Shown one piece after another: positions 54,338-62,699 of a stretch of 64,000 nt of DNA. The stretch is from Anditalea andensis (GTDB lineage: Bacteria > Bacteroidota > Bacteroidia > Cytophagales > Cyclobacteriaceae). The notes beneath the pieces were generated by a model that was given only the letters and a program-made list of their open reading frames with translations, made no database searches and was not told where the DNA came from. The DNA lies in contig NZ_JMIH01000004.1 of NCBI RefSeq assembly GCF_000714815.1, positions 1-64,000 on the forward strand. Reading direction: 5' to 3'. Positions within the stretch are counted from its first letter, which is position 1. Each line of letters starts with the position of its first letter. Made by a program: the position numbers and the translations under genes.

Positions 54338-54897
54338 ATCCTTCCAGAGAATACATCCTCAATAAAATACGCGCCCTCCGACAAGAAGTAGTAGAGGCAC
54401 CTATCATTCCTGAATTTGAAGTAGCTGAAGATCTGGTATCCACCTTTAAGATCTCAAGCGCTGCCAATAAAGGTGAAGTAATAGACAGAGAAGCTTTTGT
54501 GGCGCTTTTAGAATCCGGGCAATACCCCCGTATCTATTCAACAGCAAAGGGTTTTGAATCGTATACCAACATCACCGTCCCCCAAGATCCCCATGAGTTT
54601 TCAGATTTAAGCCTTGCTGTGGTGGAAGGTCAGTTTGGAGTAGCCGAAAATGGGGCTATTTGGCTGGATGAAGAAAACCTGGAATTTAGGATTTTGCCAT
54701 TCATCACAGAGCACTTAGTGATCTTGCTCGATAAAAAGAAATTGGTGGGCAACATGCATCAAGCCTATGCGAAAATCGGCAATACTAAATCAGGATTCGG
54801 ATTGTTTACTGCCGGTCCATCAAAAACGGCGGACATAGAACAGTCACTGGTGATAGGCGCCCACGGAGCCAAGAGCCTGAAAATAGTAATGATATAG
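54334..54897 (+). CDS. lutC: lactate utilisation protein LutC
   Basis: A 187-residue protein of the LutC/YkgG (DUF162) family, third subunit of the L-lactate oxidation complex. DLSLAVVEGQFGVAENGAIW near residue 90, LPFITEHLVILLDKKKLVGN near 127 and the C-terminal GPSKTADIEQSLVIGAHGAK are family hallmarks. It ends the operon. No lactate permease (LutP) follows, consistent with lactate being produced inside the cell from rhamnose. Confidence 0.95.
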   Translation: MNPSREYILNKIRALRQEVVEAPIIPEFEVAEDLVSTFKISSAANKGEVIDREAFVALLESGQYPRIYSTAKGFESYTNITVPQDPHEFSDLSLAVVEGQFGVAENGAIWLDEENLEFRILPFITEHLVILLDKKKLVGNMHQAYAKIGNTKSGFGLFTAGPSKTADIEQSLVIGAHGAKSLKIVMI

Positions 54898-55503
54898 TAG
54901 TCTTATGGAAGGTAAAATATAGACTAATTATTTAATGAATGTCAACAGGGACTATTGTTAACCCATTTGTCCAATTTTTTTAACATTACATCATAAAGGC
55001 TGGCTATGGCTGGGAAAAACACCCATTAGCAGTACTTTTTTGATATAATTTTAAGCGGTTTAAAACATTTAGGTTGGTAGCCTATTGATATAGTGCAGAT
55101 ATACTCATGTTTTGGAGATAGGGTTGTGTAGGTGTGCGTCTAAATATTTACAATGATATATCCAATACATAAATCCTGGATCATTTTTACGAGGTTTTAT
55201 TTTTGGCTTTGTTTTACAAAACATATTTATTTTTAAAGGGTTCTTCCCTTGTATTTGAAGCGGAAAATATGGAAAAAATGAAAATTTATTTTCTAAAGCA
55301 CCATTATTAAATCATCAACAGCCATTCAATCATATATTTTATTCTTCAACTATTACCTATATTTGCAACTTTAGCATCCGTTCTTAATTTGTCGTCAAAA
55401 AAAATGAGAACATGTAAAAGCCTATAATCCCTATCTCTGGAAATTAATACGCATTACTTACACAGAATTAAAAAGGATTTCGTTTTTACCTAAAGCATCT
55501 GAA
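54898..55503. other. 606-base gap, no gene
   Basis: No open frame or relic recognised on either strand. A small inverted repeat GTTTTACAAAAC (55,211-55,222) might be an operator for the LacI regulator that follows; this is speculative. The rest is AT-rich. Confidence 0.5.
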
Positions 55504-56535
55504 ATGAAAAGAGAATCAGCCGTTACCATCAAAGATATAGCCGACAAGTTAAAGGTTTCACCTTCAACTGTTTCAAGGGCCCTAGCAGGGAATCCTGATA
55601 TCAATATAAATACAAGAAAAAAAGTGGCAGACATGGCTGCTGAACTTAACTATCAGCCCAATCTGATCGCTAAAAGCCTGAGAATGAACAGAACCAATAC
55701 CATAGGTGTTATCGTGCCCGAATTGGTTTTACATTTCTTCTCCTCCTGCATCAGTGGAATGCAAAATGCCTGTTCTGAAAGAGGTTTTAACATTATCATC
55801 TGTCAGTCAAATGAATCTTTTGAACAAGAAAAGATCAATGTGAATACTTTAGCATCTAGCCGGGTAGATGGTCTATTGATATCACTGTCTACTGAAACTA
55901 ACTCATTTGAACATCTGGAATATCTGAAGTCTAATAAGATTCCGTTCGTACTTTTTGACCGCGTCTCAGAAGATATCTCCGTCTCCAAGGTAGTCATAGA
56001 TGATGAAAAAAGTTCATTTGAAGCCACACAGCACCTTCTAAACCAGGGATATAAAAACATAGCATTTATAAATGGACCGGAAAACCTATTCATCTGCCGA
56101 CACAGAAGAATCGGCTATGAGCAGGCATTGAAAGCAAACGGTATAGCTGTAAATCCAGCAAACATCCACCAAAGTGATCTATCAGAAGCATCCAATATCT
56201 TATGTGCTCAGAATATTCTGGCTATGAATCCACGCCCTGATGCGATTTTGGCAGTAAATGATGTGGTGGCAATAGATGCCATCGTCACCCTCAAAAAACT
56301 TGTGAATATTCCAGAAGAAATGGGGATTGTCGGTTTTTCGAATTCACCTATTTCAAAAATAGTGGAGCCTTCACTGACTACAGTGGACCAGCCTTCCTAT
56401 GATATGGGATTTATTGCGGCCAACCATCTTTTAGACAAGATACTTGATCTGAATGTGCCGTCAAATGAAGCTTTCACATTGCATACCAATCTAATATTGA
56501 GAGATAGCACAGCCAAATCTAAGATTCCGGCGTAG
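55504..56535 (+). CDS. LacI-family transcriptional regulator
   Basis: A 343-residue LacI-type regulator. The N-terminal helix-turn-helix with hinge reads VTIKDIADKLKVSPSTVSRA and RKKVADMAAELNYQPNLIAK. The periplasmic-binding-like sensor begins TIGVIVPELVLHFFSSCISG, continues with VDGLLISLSTET and FVLFDRVSE, and ends with GFIAANHLLDKIL. It lies 63 bases before galactokinase on the same strand, so it may regulate galactose use, for example galactose freed from pectic galactan. The LacI-like AATCGATT palindromes at 31,826 and 32,073 could alternatively be its targets, since its own upstream region lacks them. Confidence 0.93.
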   Translation: MKRESAVTIKDIADKLKVSPSTVSRALAGNPDININTRKKVADMAAELNYQPNLIAKSLRMNRTNTIGVIVPELVLHFFSSCISGMQNACSERGFNIIICQSNESFEQEKINVNTLASSRVDGLLISLSTETNSFEHLEYLKSNKIPFVLFDRVSEDISVSKVVIDDEKSSFEATQHLLNQGYKNIAFINGPENLFICRHRRIGYEQALKANGIAVNPANIHQSDLSEASNILCAQNILAMNPRPDAILAVNDVVAIDAIVTLKKLVNIPEEMGIVGFSNSPISKIVEPSLTTVDQPSYDMGFIAANHLLDKILDLNVPSNEAFTLHTNLILRDSTAKSKIPA

Positions 56536-56598
56536 TTTCTAATTAATCAATTCATCATGTTTCAACATGGCTAAAGCCATTCAAAAAATTTTTACATT

Positions 56599-57759
56599 AT
56601 GGTAAATGATAGTGTCAGTATCAGTTTCTTCCATCACTTTGAAAAAAAACCTTCTTTTATCATTCAATCTCCCGGAAGGATCAATCTGATAGGCGAACAT
56701 ACAGACTATAATAACGGTTTTGTATTGCCTGCTGCCATTAATTTAGGCATTTCTTTAGCGATTGCACCTAACCAAAGCTCAACATGTAATATCTTTTCTA
56801 CTGATTACAGCGAAACCTTTAGCTTTTCTCTGCAATCCATGGAACCCAGCAAGGAACAGCCCTGGGCCAATTATATAATGGGTGTAGTGAATGAATTTCA
56901 GAAGGCAGGTAAGAAACTTTCAGGTTTTGACTGTGCCTTTGGTGGGGATATCCCCATTGGTTCAGGCCTTTCCTCTTCTGCAGCCTTAGAGTGCGGGATA
57001 GGTTTTGCGTTGGATCAGCTTTACAGCCTGGACCTAGAGCAATGGGACCTGATCAAAATGGCACAGAAAGCAGAGCATAATTTTGCGGGAGTTCAGTGTG
57101 GAATAATGGATCAGTTTGCCGTAGTTCAGGGTAAAAAAGACCATTTTATCAGACTGGACTGTAAATCACTCGAGTTTGAATACTTTCCTTTCAAGAACAG
57201 CCAGTTTAGTATAGTCCTATGTAACTCCATGGTGAAACATGCCCTGGTGGATTCGGAATATAATAAGAGAAGAGAAGAATGCGAAAGTGGTGTTAAGGTG
57301 CTACAGGGCCACTGGCCATCCATAATGAGTCTAAGGGATGCTTCATTAGCGCAATTGGAAAAAATTAAACCTGAGGTTGATCCGATCGTGTACAATAGAT
57401 GCAGGTACATACTGGAAGAAAACGAACGTGTGCTACAGTCAGGAAATGACCTGCATCACCATGACCTCCCTTCGGTAGGGAAAAAATTGTATCAATCACA
57501 TGAAGGACTATCAAAACTTTATGAGGTAAGCTGTGAGGAACTTGACTTTTTGGTGGAAACCACCAGAGATATACCAGAGGTACTTGGTAGCAGAATGATG
57601 GGCGGCGGCTTTGGAGGCTGTACGATAAACCTGGTGGAAAATTCATTTCTGGACAAATTTGAAAGTATCATCAGATCGGCCTATAAGAACCAATTTGGTC
57701 TTGATTTGGAAATATACCGGGTAGCTATAGAAAATGGGGTTGAAAAAGTAAATAACTGA
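56599..57759 (+). CDS. galK: galactokinase
   Basis: A 386-residue GHMP-family kinase phosphorylating galactose at C1, first step of the Leloir pathway. Signatures: SPGRINLIGEHTDYNNGFVL near residue 28 (galactokinase signature), PIGSGLSSSAALECGIGF (GHMP ATP loop) near 120 and MMGGGFGGCTINLV near 334. Length is normal. galT and galE are not in the window. It shares a transcript with the LacI regulator and ends at a strong hairpin facing the potassium-channel gene. Confidence 0.95.
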   Translation: MVNDSVSISFFHHFEKKPSFIIQSPGRINLIGEHTDYNNGFVLPAAINLGISLAIAPNQSSTCNIFSTDYSETFSFSLQSMEPSKEQPWANYIMGVVNEFQKAGKKLSGFDCAFGGDIPIGSGLSSSAALECGIGFALDQLYSLDLEQWDLIKMAQKAEHNFAGVQCGIMDQFAVVQGKKDHFIRLDCKSLEFEYFPFKNSQFSIVLCNSMVKHALVDSEYNKRREECESGVKVLQGHWPSIMSLRDASLAQLEKIKPEVDPIVYNRCRYILEENERVLQSGNDLHHHDLPSVGKKLYQSHEGLSKLYEVSCEELDFLVETTRDIPEVLGSRMMGGGFGGCTINLVENSFLDKFESIIRSAYKNQFGLDLEIYRVAIENGVEKVNN

Positions 57760-57878
57760 CCTATTTAGATCAGAAAGTACTATAAAGCTGAATTTAACTG
57801 CATGACAGTTATGTCAGCATTAACATCCTTGATGAGGATAACTTTATAATGATAAACATCGCGTTCCATTCCACCTTC

Positions 57879-57909
57879 CCTTAGCTTTACATGTGGTGTA
57901 AAGCTAAGG
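57879..57909. terminator. bidirectional terminator between galK and the channel gene
   Basis: Perfect 13-base stem CCTTAGCTTTACA / TGTAAAGCTAAGG with a 5-base loop, between two convergent genes. It lies 119 bases after galK and 18 bases from the channel stop. No strong U-run is present. Confidence 0.75.
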
Positions 57910-57927
57910 TTATAGGTGATCGCCGGA

Positions 57928-59619
57928 TTATTTTTCACCGTACAATTCAAAAAACAAAGTTTCTGCCTCCACTGTACCAATAAGTATAATTTCAGCACCA
58001 CTTGTCAATACCATATCAGGATCAGGATTGATATACATATGGTGGTTTTTATTTACCGCTATTACCGTACAGGAGGTGTTTTTCCGTATGGAAGATCCAG
58101 AAATAGTCTTTCCTACCAATGCTTTGGGCACATTCACCTTAATCAAATCAAGACCTTCTGCTACCATAAGAATGTCATTGCGCTGGAGCAGATTTACAAT
58201 TATATTAGCTCCCATAGCGGCATAGGACATTACAAAATCTGCTCCTGCCCTATGCATGGTACCTAGGTTTCTTTCTAAGGTAGATCTGGTGATAATCTGA
58301 ATATCAGGCCTTAATAAACGACAGTAGATGGTCAAGTATACATTGACATCATCATCATGGGAAGTGATGATCACACAGGAAGCCTTATTTATCCCAGCCT
58401 CTTGTAATGTCTCCAGGTCTGCCGCATCTCCCAATATGGTTTTTGTTTTATTTTTAATTCTGGTGGGGTCTTTTTCAATTATCCTATAATCCACCCCCCT
58501 TTCTATAAGGGCTTTACCAGTAGCCCTTCCTACCCTCCCGCCTCCAATAATCACTATAGGTGCATCAGAAGTAGAAGGAAGTCTGTAGGTTTGGTTATAC
58601 ATTTCTATTTGCTCAGAAGAACCTGCGAGAACCAATACCGTACTTTGAGAAATCAATGTACCTGGCTGGGCTGCGTTAAATTTTCCCCTTTCCCAAACCC
58701 CTACTACACTCACTCCCACATGCTGCCTGAGCTGGGTATCCTTAAGCTCCATTCCTACCAATGGGGAATCTGTCACCAAAGCTTCTGCAATCTGAAGTCT
58801 ACCAAATGTACCTATAACATGTGCTCTTGCATCGCCACCATTTGCCCGGCGTGACAGAAACTCCCCCATGGTCTCCCCCAACTGAAGCACATGATTACAG
58901 CCAGCAAGATGAAGGATGTCTACGGATGCTTCAAAATTACAGGAGGCAATAATGGGAACATCTTTGCTGATCCCTCTTACAGTAAAAGCTACATTGGTAT
59001 TGATTACATCTGTTTCTGTAGTGGCTACAAGCGCGGCATTTTTTACCCTTACTTTCTCATAAGTCTTGGGGTCCACCATGTCCCCCACCATCACCCTTAC
59101 TCCAAGTTCTTTTAGACGTAATCCCTCTACAATGTCAGTCACTAGTACTACATATGGAAAATTAAATCTTTTAAGATTCTTGATAAGTGCTTCTGTCACC
59201 GGGCCATACTTAGTAAGTATAACATGTCCTCTGGTATCTTCAGGTAGTTCACCGGGAACTTTGGCCTGTTCCTGGGCTTTCATCCAAGGTGAATAAAAAA
59301 AATTAATAAAAGTAAACGGAAATAATATCAGCAAAAATACCATCCCAGACATTAATACTACTACACTGAACAACCGCCCTGCATCACTGTGAAAAGTAAT
59401 ATCCCCAAAACCCAATGTGGACATAACCGTAAGTGTCCAATATATACCTGTAATCCAAGTGTAAGACTGCCCCTCCTGCAGCATCAGTAAATGAAAGATG
59501 ACAGAAAACGAAACGATAAGGATCAATAAGATCATCAAAAATCTCCCCAATAGCTTAAGATTCCTTCTGTCGGGCTTATTCTTTAAAAAAATTATCAACT
59601 GTGTAGAAAGAAATTTCAT
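57928..59619 (-). CDS. potassium channel with two RCK (TrkA-type) modules
   Basis: A 563-residue inner-membrane protein. Two spans flank the pore loop (spans ~25-48 and ~82-105), with selectivity filter STLGFGDI near residue 67-74. Two cytoplasmic RCK modules follow, each a TrkA-N Rossmann part and a TrkA-C part. The second has an intact nucleotide loop (IVIIGGGRVGRATGK near 352). In the first the loop reads VILTKYGPVTEAL, with two of the three signature glycines lost, so it probably does not bind nucleotide. The tail ends with a TrkA-C fold (GSSIRKNTSCTVIAVNKN). It is likely a ligand-gated K+ channel; it is monocistronic. Confidence 0.92.
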   Translation of the reverse strand: MKFLSTQLIIFLKNKPDRRNLKLLGRFLMILLILIVSFSVIFHLLMLQEGQSYTWITGIYWTLTVMSTLGFGDITFHSDAGRLFSVVVLMSGMVFLLILFPFTFINFFYSPWMKAQEQAKVPGELPEDTRGHVILTKYGPVTEALIKNLKRFNFPYVVLVTDIVEGLRLKELGVRVMVGDMVDPKTYEKVRVKNAALVATTETDVINTNVAFTVRGISKDVPIIASCNFEASVDILHLAGCNHVLQLGETMGEFLSRRANGGDARAHVIGTFGRLQIAEALVTDSPLVGMELKDTQLRQHVGVSVVGVWERGKFNAAQPGTLISQSTVLVLAGSSEQIEMYNQTYRLPSTSDAPIVIIGGGRVGRATGKALIERGVDYRIIEKDPTRIKNKTKTILGDAADLETLQEAGINKASCVIITSHDDDVNVYLTIYCRLLRPDIQIITRSTLERNLGTMHRAGADFVMSYAAMGANIIVNLLQRNDILMVAEGLDLIKVNVPKALVGKTISGSSIRKNTSCTVIAVNKNHHMYINPDPDMVLTSGAEIILIGTVEAETLFFELYGEK

Positions 59620-59776
59620 ATAATGATATATGGGTTTAGCATGAGTAATGTAATATGCTTTATATTAAAATGAAAACAAAAAAATAAGGGGGTAGGATAA
59701 TCCTGAAATAATTACCAATAAAAATATTAAACCCTTATATTCCTAAATCTTTGATCTTTAATCAACCTATTACTAT

Positions 59777-60649
59777 ATGGATAATCTATTCATACCAAAA
59801 ATCTGCTACTACTTACTTTTCCCATCTCTATGTATTACATTTTTTGCCTGCGAATCCACGCCAGCCAGTGATCAGGAACTGGTGGAATGGACAGCACTTT
59901 TTAATGGTCGAAATATTGATGACTGGTCAGTGAAAATCAGAGGCTATGAGCTCCATAACAACTATAAAAATACCTTTAGAGTGGAAGAGGGTGTAATGAA
60001 AATTTCCTATGATGGATATGAGCGTTTTGATGATAAGTTTGGCCATATCTTTTACAATACACCGTATGCTGCCTATCTGCTTCGAGTGGAGTATAGATTT
60101 GTAGGAGAACAGGCCCCGGGGGGTGAAGGATGGGCCTTTAGAAACAGCGGTGTTATGCTGCATGGCCAGTCACCAGCATCCATGGGACTGGATCAGGATT
60201 TTCCTATATCTATCGAGGGACAGATTTTGGGAGGAGATGGAGATCATCCCCGACCTACGAGTAACCTCTGTACCCCTGGTACGCATGTGGTGATGGATGG
60301 GAACCTCTTTACACCGCACTGCATCAGTTCCACTTCGGATACCTACCACGGTGACCAGTGGGTGACTGCCGATTTTCTGGTTCTGAGTGATTCCCTTATC
60401 GAGCACCGAATCGGTGGAAGAACGGTCCTAAGATATTCTAAACCTCAGATAGGAGGAGGCAATGTGTCAGGACATCATCCTGATCTTAAAGAGGATGGCA
60501 AACCATTGAAAAGCGGATATATCTCGCTGCAAAGTGAAAGCCATCCTGTTGAATTTAGAAAAGTGGAGCTCGTCGATCTGGCTCCTTTCATGGACGACCA
60601 GGAAAAATTATCCCTAATTATAAATGAACTATCCCCTGTTGAAAAATAG
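59777..60649 (+). CDS. DUF1080 (3-keto-disaccharide hydrolase-like) lipoprotein
   Basis: A 290-residue exported protein with lipobox LCITFFAC. The DUF1080 concanavalin-like fold shows WTALFNGRNIDDWSVKIRG near residue 30, FRVEEGVMKISYDG near 60, WAFRNSGVMLHGQSPASMGL near 118 and the closing LKSGYISLQSESHPVEFRKV. DUF1080 proteins act on sugars or their 3-keto derivatives in the periplasm; several bind carbohydrate. It follows a 157-base spacer divergent from the channel gene. No promoter element linking it to the rhamnose genes was found. Confidence 0.9.
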   Translation: MDNLFIPKICYYLLFPSLCITFFACESTPASDQELVEWTALFNGRNIDDWSVKIRGYELHNNYKNTFRVEEGVMKISYDGYERFDDKFGHIFYNTPYAAYLLRVEYRFVGEQAPGGEGWAFRNSGVMLHGQSPASMGLDQDFPISIEGQILGGDGDHPRPTSNLCTPGTHVVMDGNLFTPHCISSTSDTYHGDQWVTADFLVLSDSLIEHRIGGRTVLRYSKPQIGGGNVSGHHPDLKEDGKPLKSGYISLQSESHPVEFRKVELVDLAPFMDDQEKLSLIINELSPVEK

Positions 60650-60803
60650 CTTATCTGAAAGTTTTTGACATACCTATATTGACATAATATAAAACCATCT
60701 GTAGGTATCCTAAGTTCTTTTAAAAAAGGTATACATTATAAGTTTACTCCATCTAATACAGCTTAAAGTATTTTATGAAAGTAGATAGTGATAACTGAAC
60801 TAA

Positions 60804-62480
60804 ATGGAAATTCCCAATACATCAAAACCAAAAACCTTTTATTTAGGGCTTTGCCTGGCAGGTGCTGTATCTGCCGGAGCCTATACTGCAGGTGCTATGG
60901 ATTACCTGCTCGAAGCCCTGGAGGACTGGCAGATGCGCAAGAGTAGAGGAGATGTAAACGTACCTAAGCATGATGTCGTAATACCTGTGATAGGAGGCGC
61001 TTCTGCAGGAGGGATGACAGGGGCAATAATGGCATCGGCTATGCACGATCCCATACCACCTGTAAAGCTAGCCCCTGATCCCCTATTGGCCCAGGTACCT
61101 TCCAATAAGTTCTATCACAGCTGGGTAGATCTGGTAGCTGATGATATGATCAAAGTCATGCTGGATACTTCTGATCTCAATCAGCAGAACATGCAATCTC
61201 TGCTCAATACTGATTTTATCGACCAGATAGCAGCTAGGGCCTTAACGGTATCTGCCGGTGCAGCAGTAAAGCGAGAATACCTTGATAAACAGATGAAGCT
61301 CTTCTTCACGCTGTCTAATCTGGAAGGGATGGATTTTGATGTAGCCTTTAGATCCAATCTTCCCAATTACAACAGGTATATCATCACCAGCCATAAGGAT
61401 TATCTTAATTTTCGAATGGCAGAATCAGCTAGTGATTATAAGGCAGATGGATGGATTCCCCTCAACTTTCAGAAACAGCTGAATGCTGATCTGGCCAAGC
61501 AGGCAGCTATAGCTACAGGAGCCTTTCCTATCATCTTCCGTCCCCGCAAAATTACCAGGGATGGGCAATACCTCAATGACCTCAAATGGTTTGACCCCAT
61601 TACCAAAGCGGCAGACCGACCCTTTGACAAAGGTCCATATAAGACCCTAAATGTAGATGGAGGAATGATCAATAACGAACCATTTGAAAAAGTAAGACGG
61701 GTGCTTATAGACATAACAGGACAAAAAGATCCTAATCAGTACCAATCATATCAAAGTTTCAACAGCACCGTTCTGATGGTAGATCCATTTCCCAGTCAAC
61801 CAGGTAAATTCACCTTTGATACCAAGCTCACATCCGTGATGGGCAATACCCTCACAGCCATAATCAACCAGTCACGAATCAAGCCTGAAACGCTTATACA
61901 AGCAATGGATTCAGAGTTGGCAGGTCAGTTTTTGGTCGCTCCCATCAGGTATGGTCAAGGGACAGATGAAAATTATGAAGGAAGATATGCCATCGCCAGT
62001 GGCTCCATGAGTGGCTTTGGTGGTTTTATCAATAAGGAATTCCGTATACATGATTATTTTCTTGGAAGGGCCAATTGTGAAAAATTTCTGCGGGACCATT
62101 TTACTGTTCCCCAAGATACAGAAAACCCGATATTTAAAGAAGGCTATTCCAAAATAGATAAATCAGTATTCATTTCAGAAAAAAACAATGGACTGCAGAT
62201 CATCCCTATTTTTTCACGCCGAAAAAATGAACCCTATATGCCCATTTTTTCTAATGGTCAACGCTGGCCCTCAGCCACGCAGAAAGAAATTTCAGGTTAT
62301 CGAAATGCGCTCAAAAAAAGAGTAGAATCAGTTCTTTTTAACCTTGCGGATTATAGTCCAACAGAAAAGGCTCTTCTATGGGTAGGTGCCAAAATTTTGC
62401 TAAACGGTAAAGTGGCAGATTCCATTATTGATAATGCACTGTCTTCCCTGAATGAATTTGGATTATTAAGACATCAATGA
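60804..62480 (+). CDS. patatin-like phospholipase family protein
   Basis: A 558-residue protein with a patatin-type hydrolase domain at the N-terminus. The glycine-rich oxyanion segment is LAGAVSAGAYTAGAMDYLLE near residue 18, the nucleophile elbow GGASAGGMTGAI near 64 and the catalytic Asp is in NVDGGMINNEP near 283. No signal peptide is visible, so it may be cytoplasmic or membrane-peripheral. The ~200-residue C-terminal part (GSMSGFGGFINKEFRIHDYF near 400) is a family extension without named domain. It probably cleaves lipid acyl chains; substrate and role are unknown. Confidence 0.88.
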   Translation: MEIPNTSKPKTFYLGLCLAGAVSAGAYTAGAMDYLLEALEDWQMRKSRGDVNVPKHDVVIPVIGGASAGGMTGAIMASAMHDPIPPVKLAPDPLLAQVPSNKFYHSWVDLVADDMIKVMLDTSDLNQQNMQSLLNTDFIDQIAARALTVSAGAAVKREYLDKQMKLFFTLSNLEGMDFDVAFRSNLPNYNRYIITSHKDYLNFRMAESASDYKADGWIPLNFQKQLNADLAKQAAIATGAFPIIFRPRKITRDGQYLNDLKWFDPITKAADRPFDKGPYKTLNVDGGMINNEPFEKVRRVLIDITGQKDPNQYQSYQSFNSTVLMVDPFPSQPGKFTFDTKLTSVMGNTLTAIINQSRIKPETLIQAMDSELAGQFLVAPIRYGQGTDENYEGRYAIASGSMSGFGGFINKEFRIHDYFLGRANCEKFLRDHFTVPQDTENPIFKEGYSKIDKSVFISEKNNGLQIIPIFSRRKNEPYMPIFSNGQRWPSATQKEISGYRNALKKRVESVLFNLADYSPTEKALLWVGAKILLNGKVADSIIDNALSSLNEFGLLRHQ

Positions 62481-62533
62481 CCCGCCTGCATAAGATAATA
62501 ATTGCCACATTATTTATTCTTCACCCACAATGC

Positions 62534-62560
62534 TTAATAACTATCTATATTAGTTATTAA
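62534..62560. terminator. hairpin between convergent genes
   Basis: Perfect 10-base AT-rich inverted repeat TTAATAACTA / TAGTTATTAA with a 7-base loop between the patatin gene and the acylase gene. The low GC content makes it weak as a terminator. Confidence 0.4.
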
Positions 62561-62699
62561 AGTTAGAAACAAATCATCATATAAAATCGAGCATGACGGT
62601 GAGCGTCCCACATCGGAATGATTATATACATGCGAGATTCCATCTGGCTATTAAAAAAAATATATAAATGAATTTAATAGCTTCTGCCAAATAAGTATG

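Noticed and set aside
19072-54897. A classic SusC/SusD polysaccharide utilisation locus
   Set aside because: No TonB-dependent SusC-like or SusD-like protein is encoded anywhere in the window.
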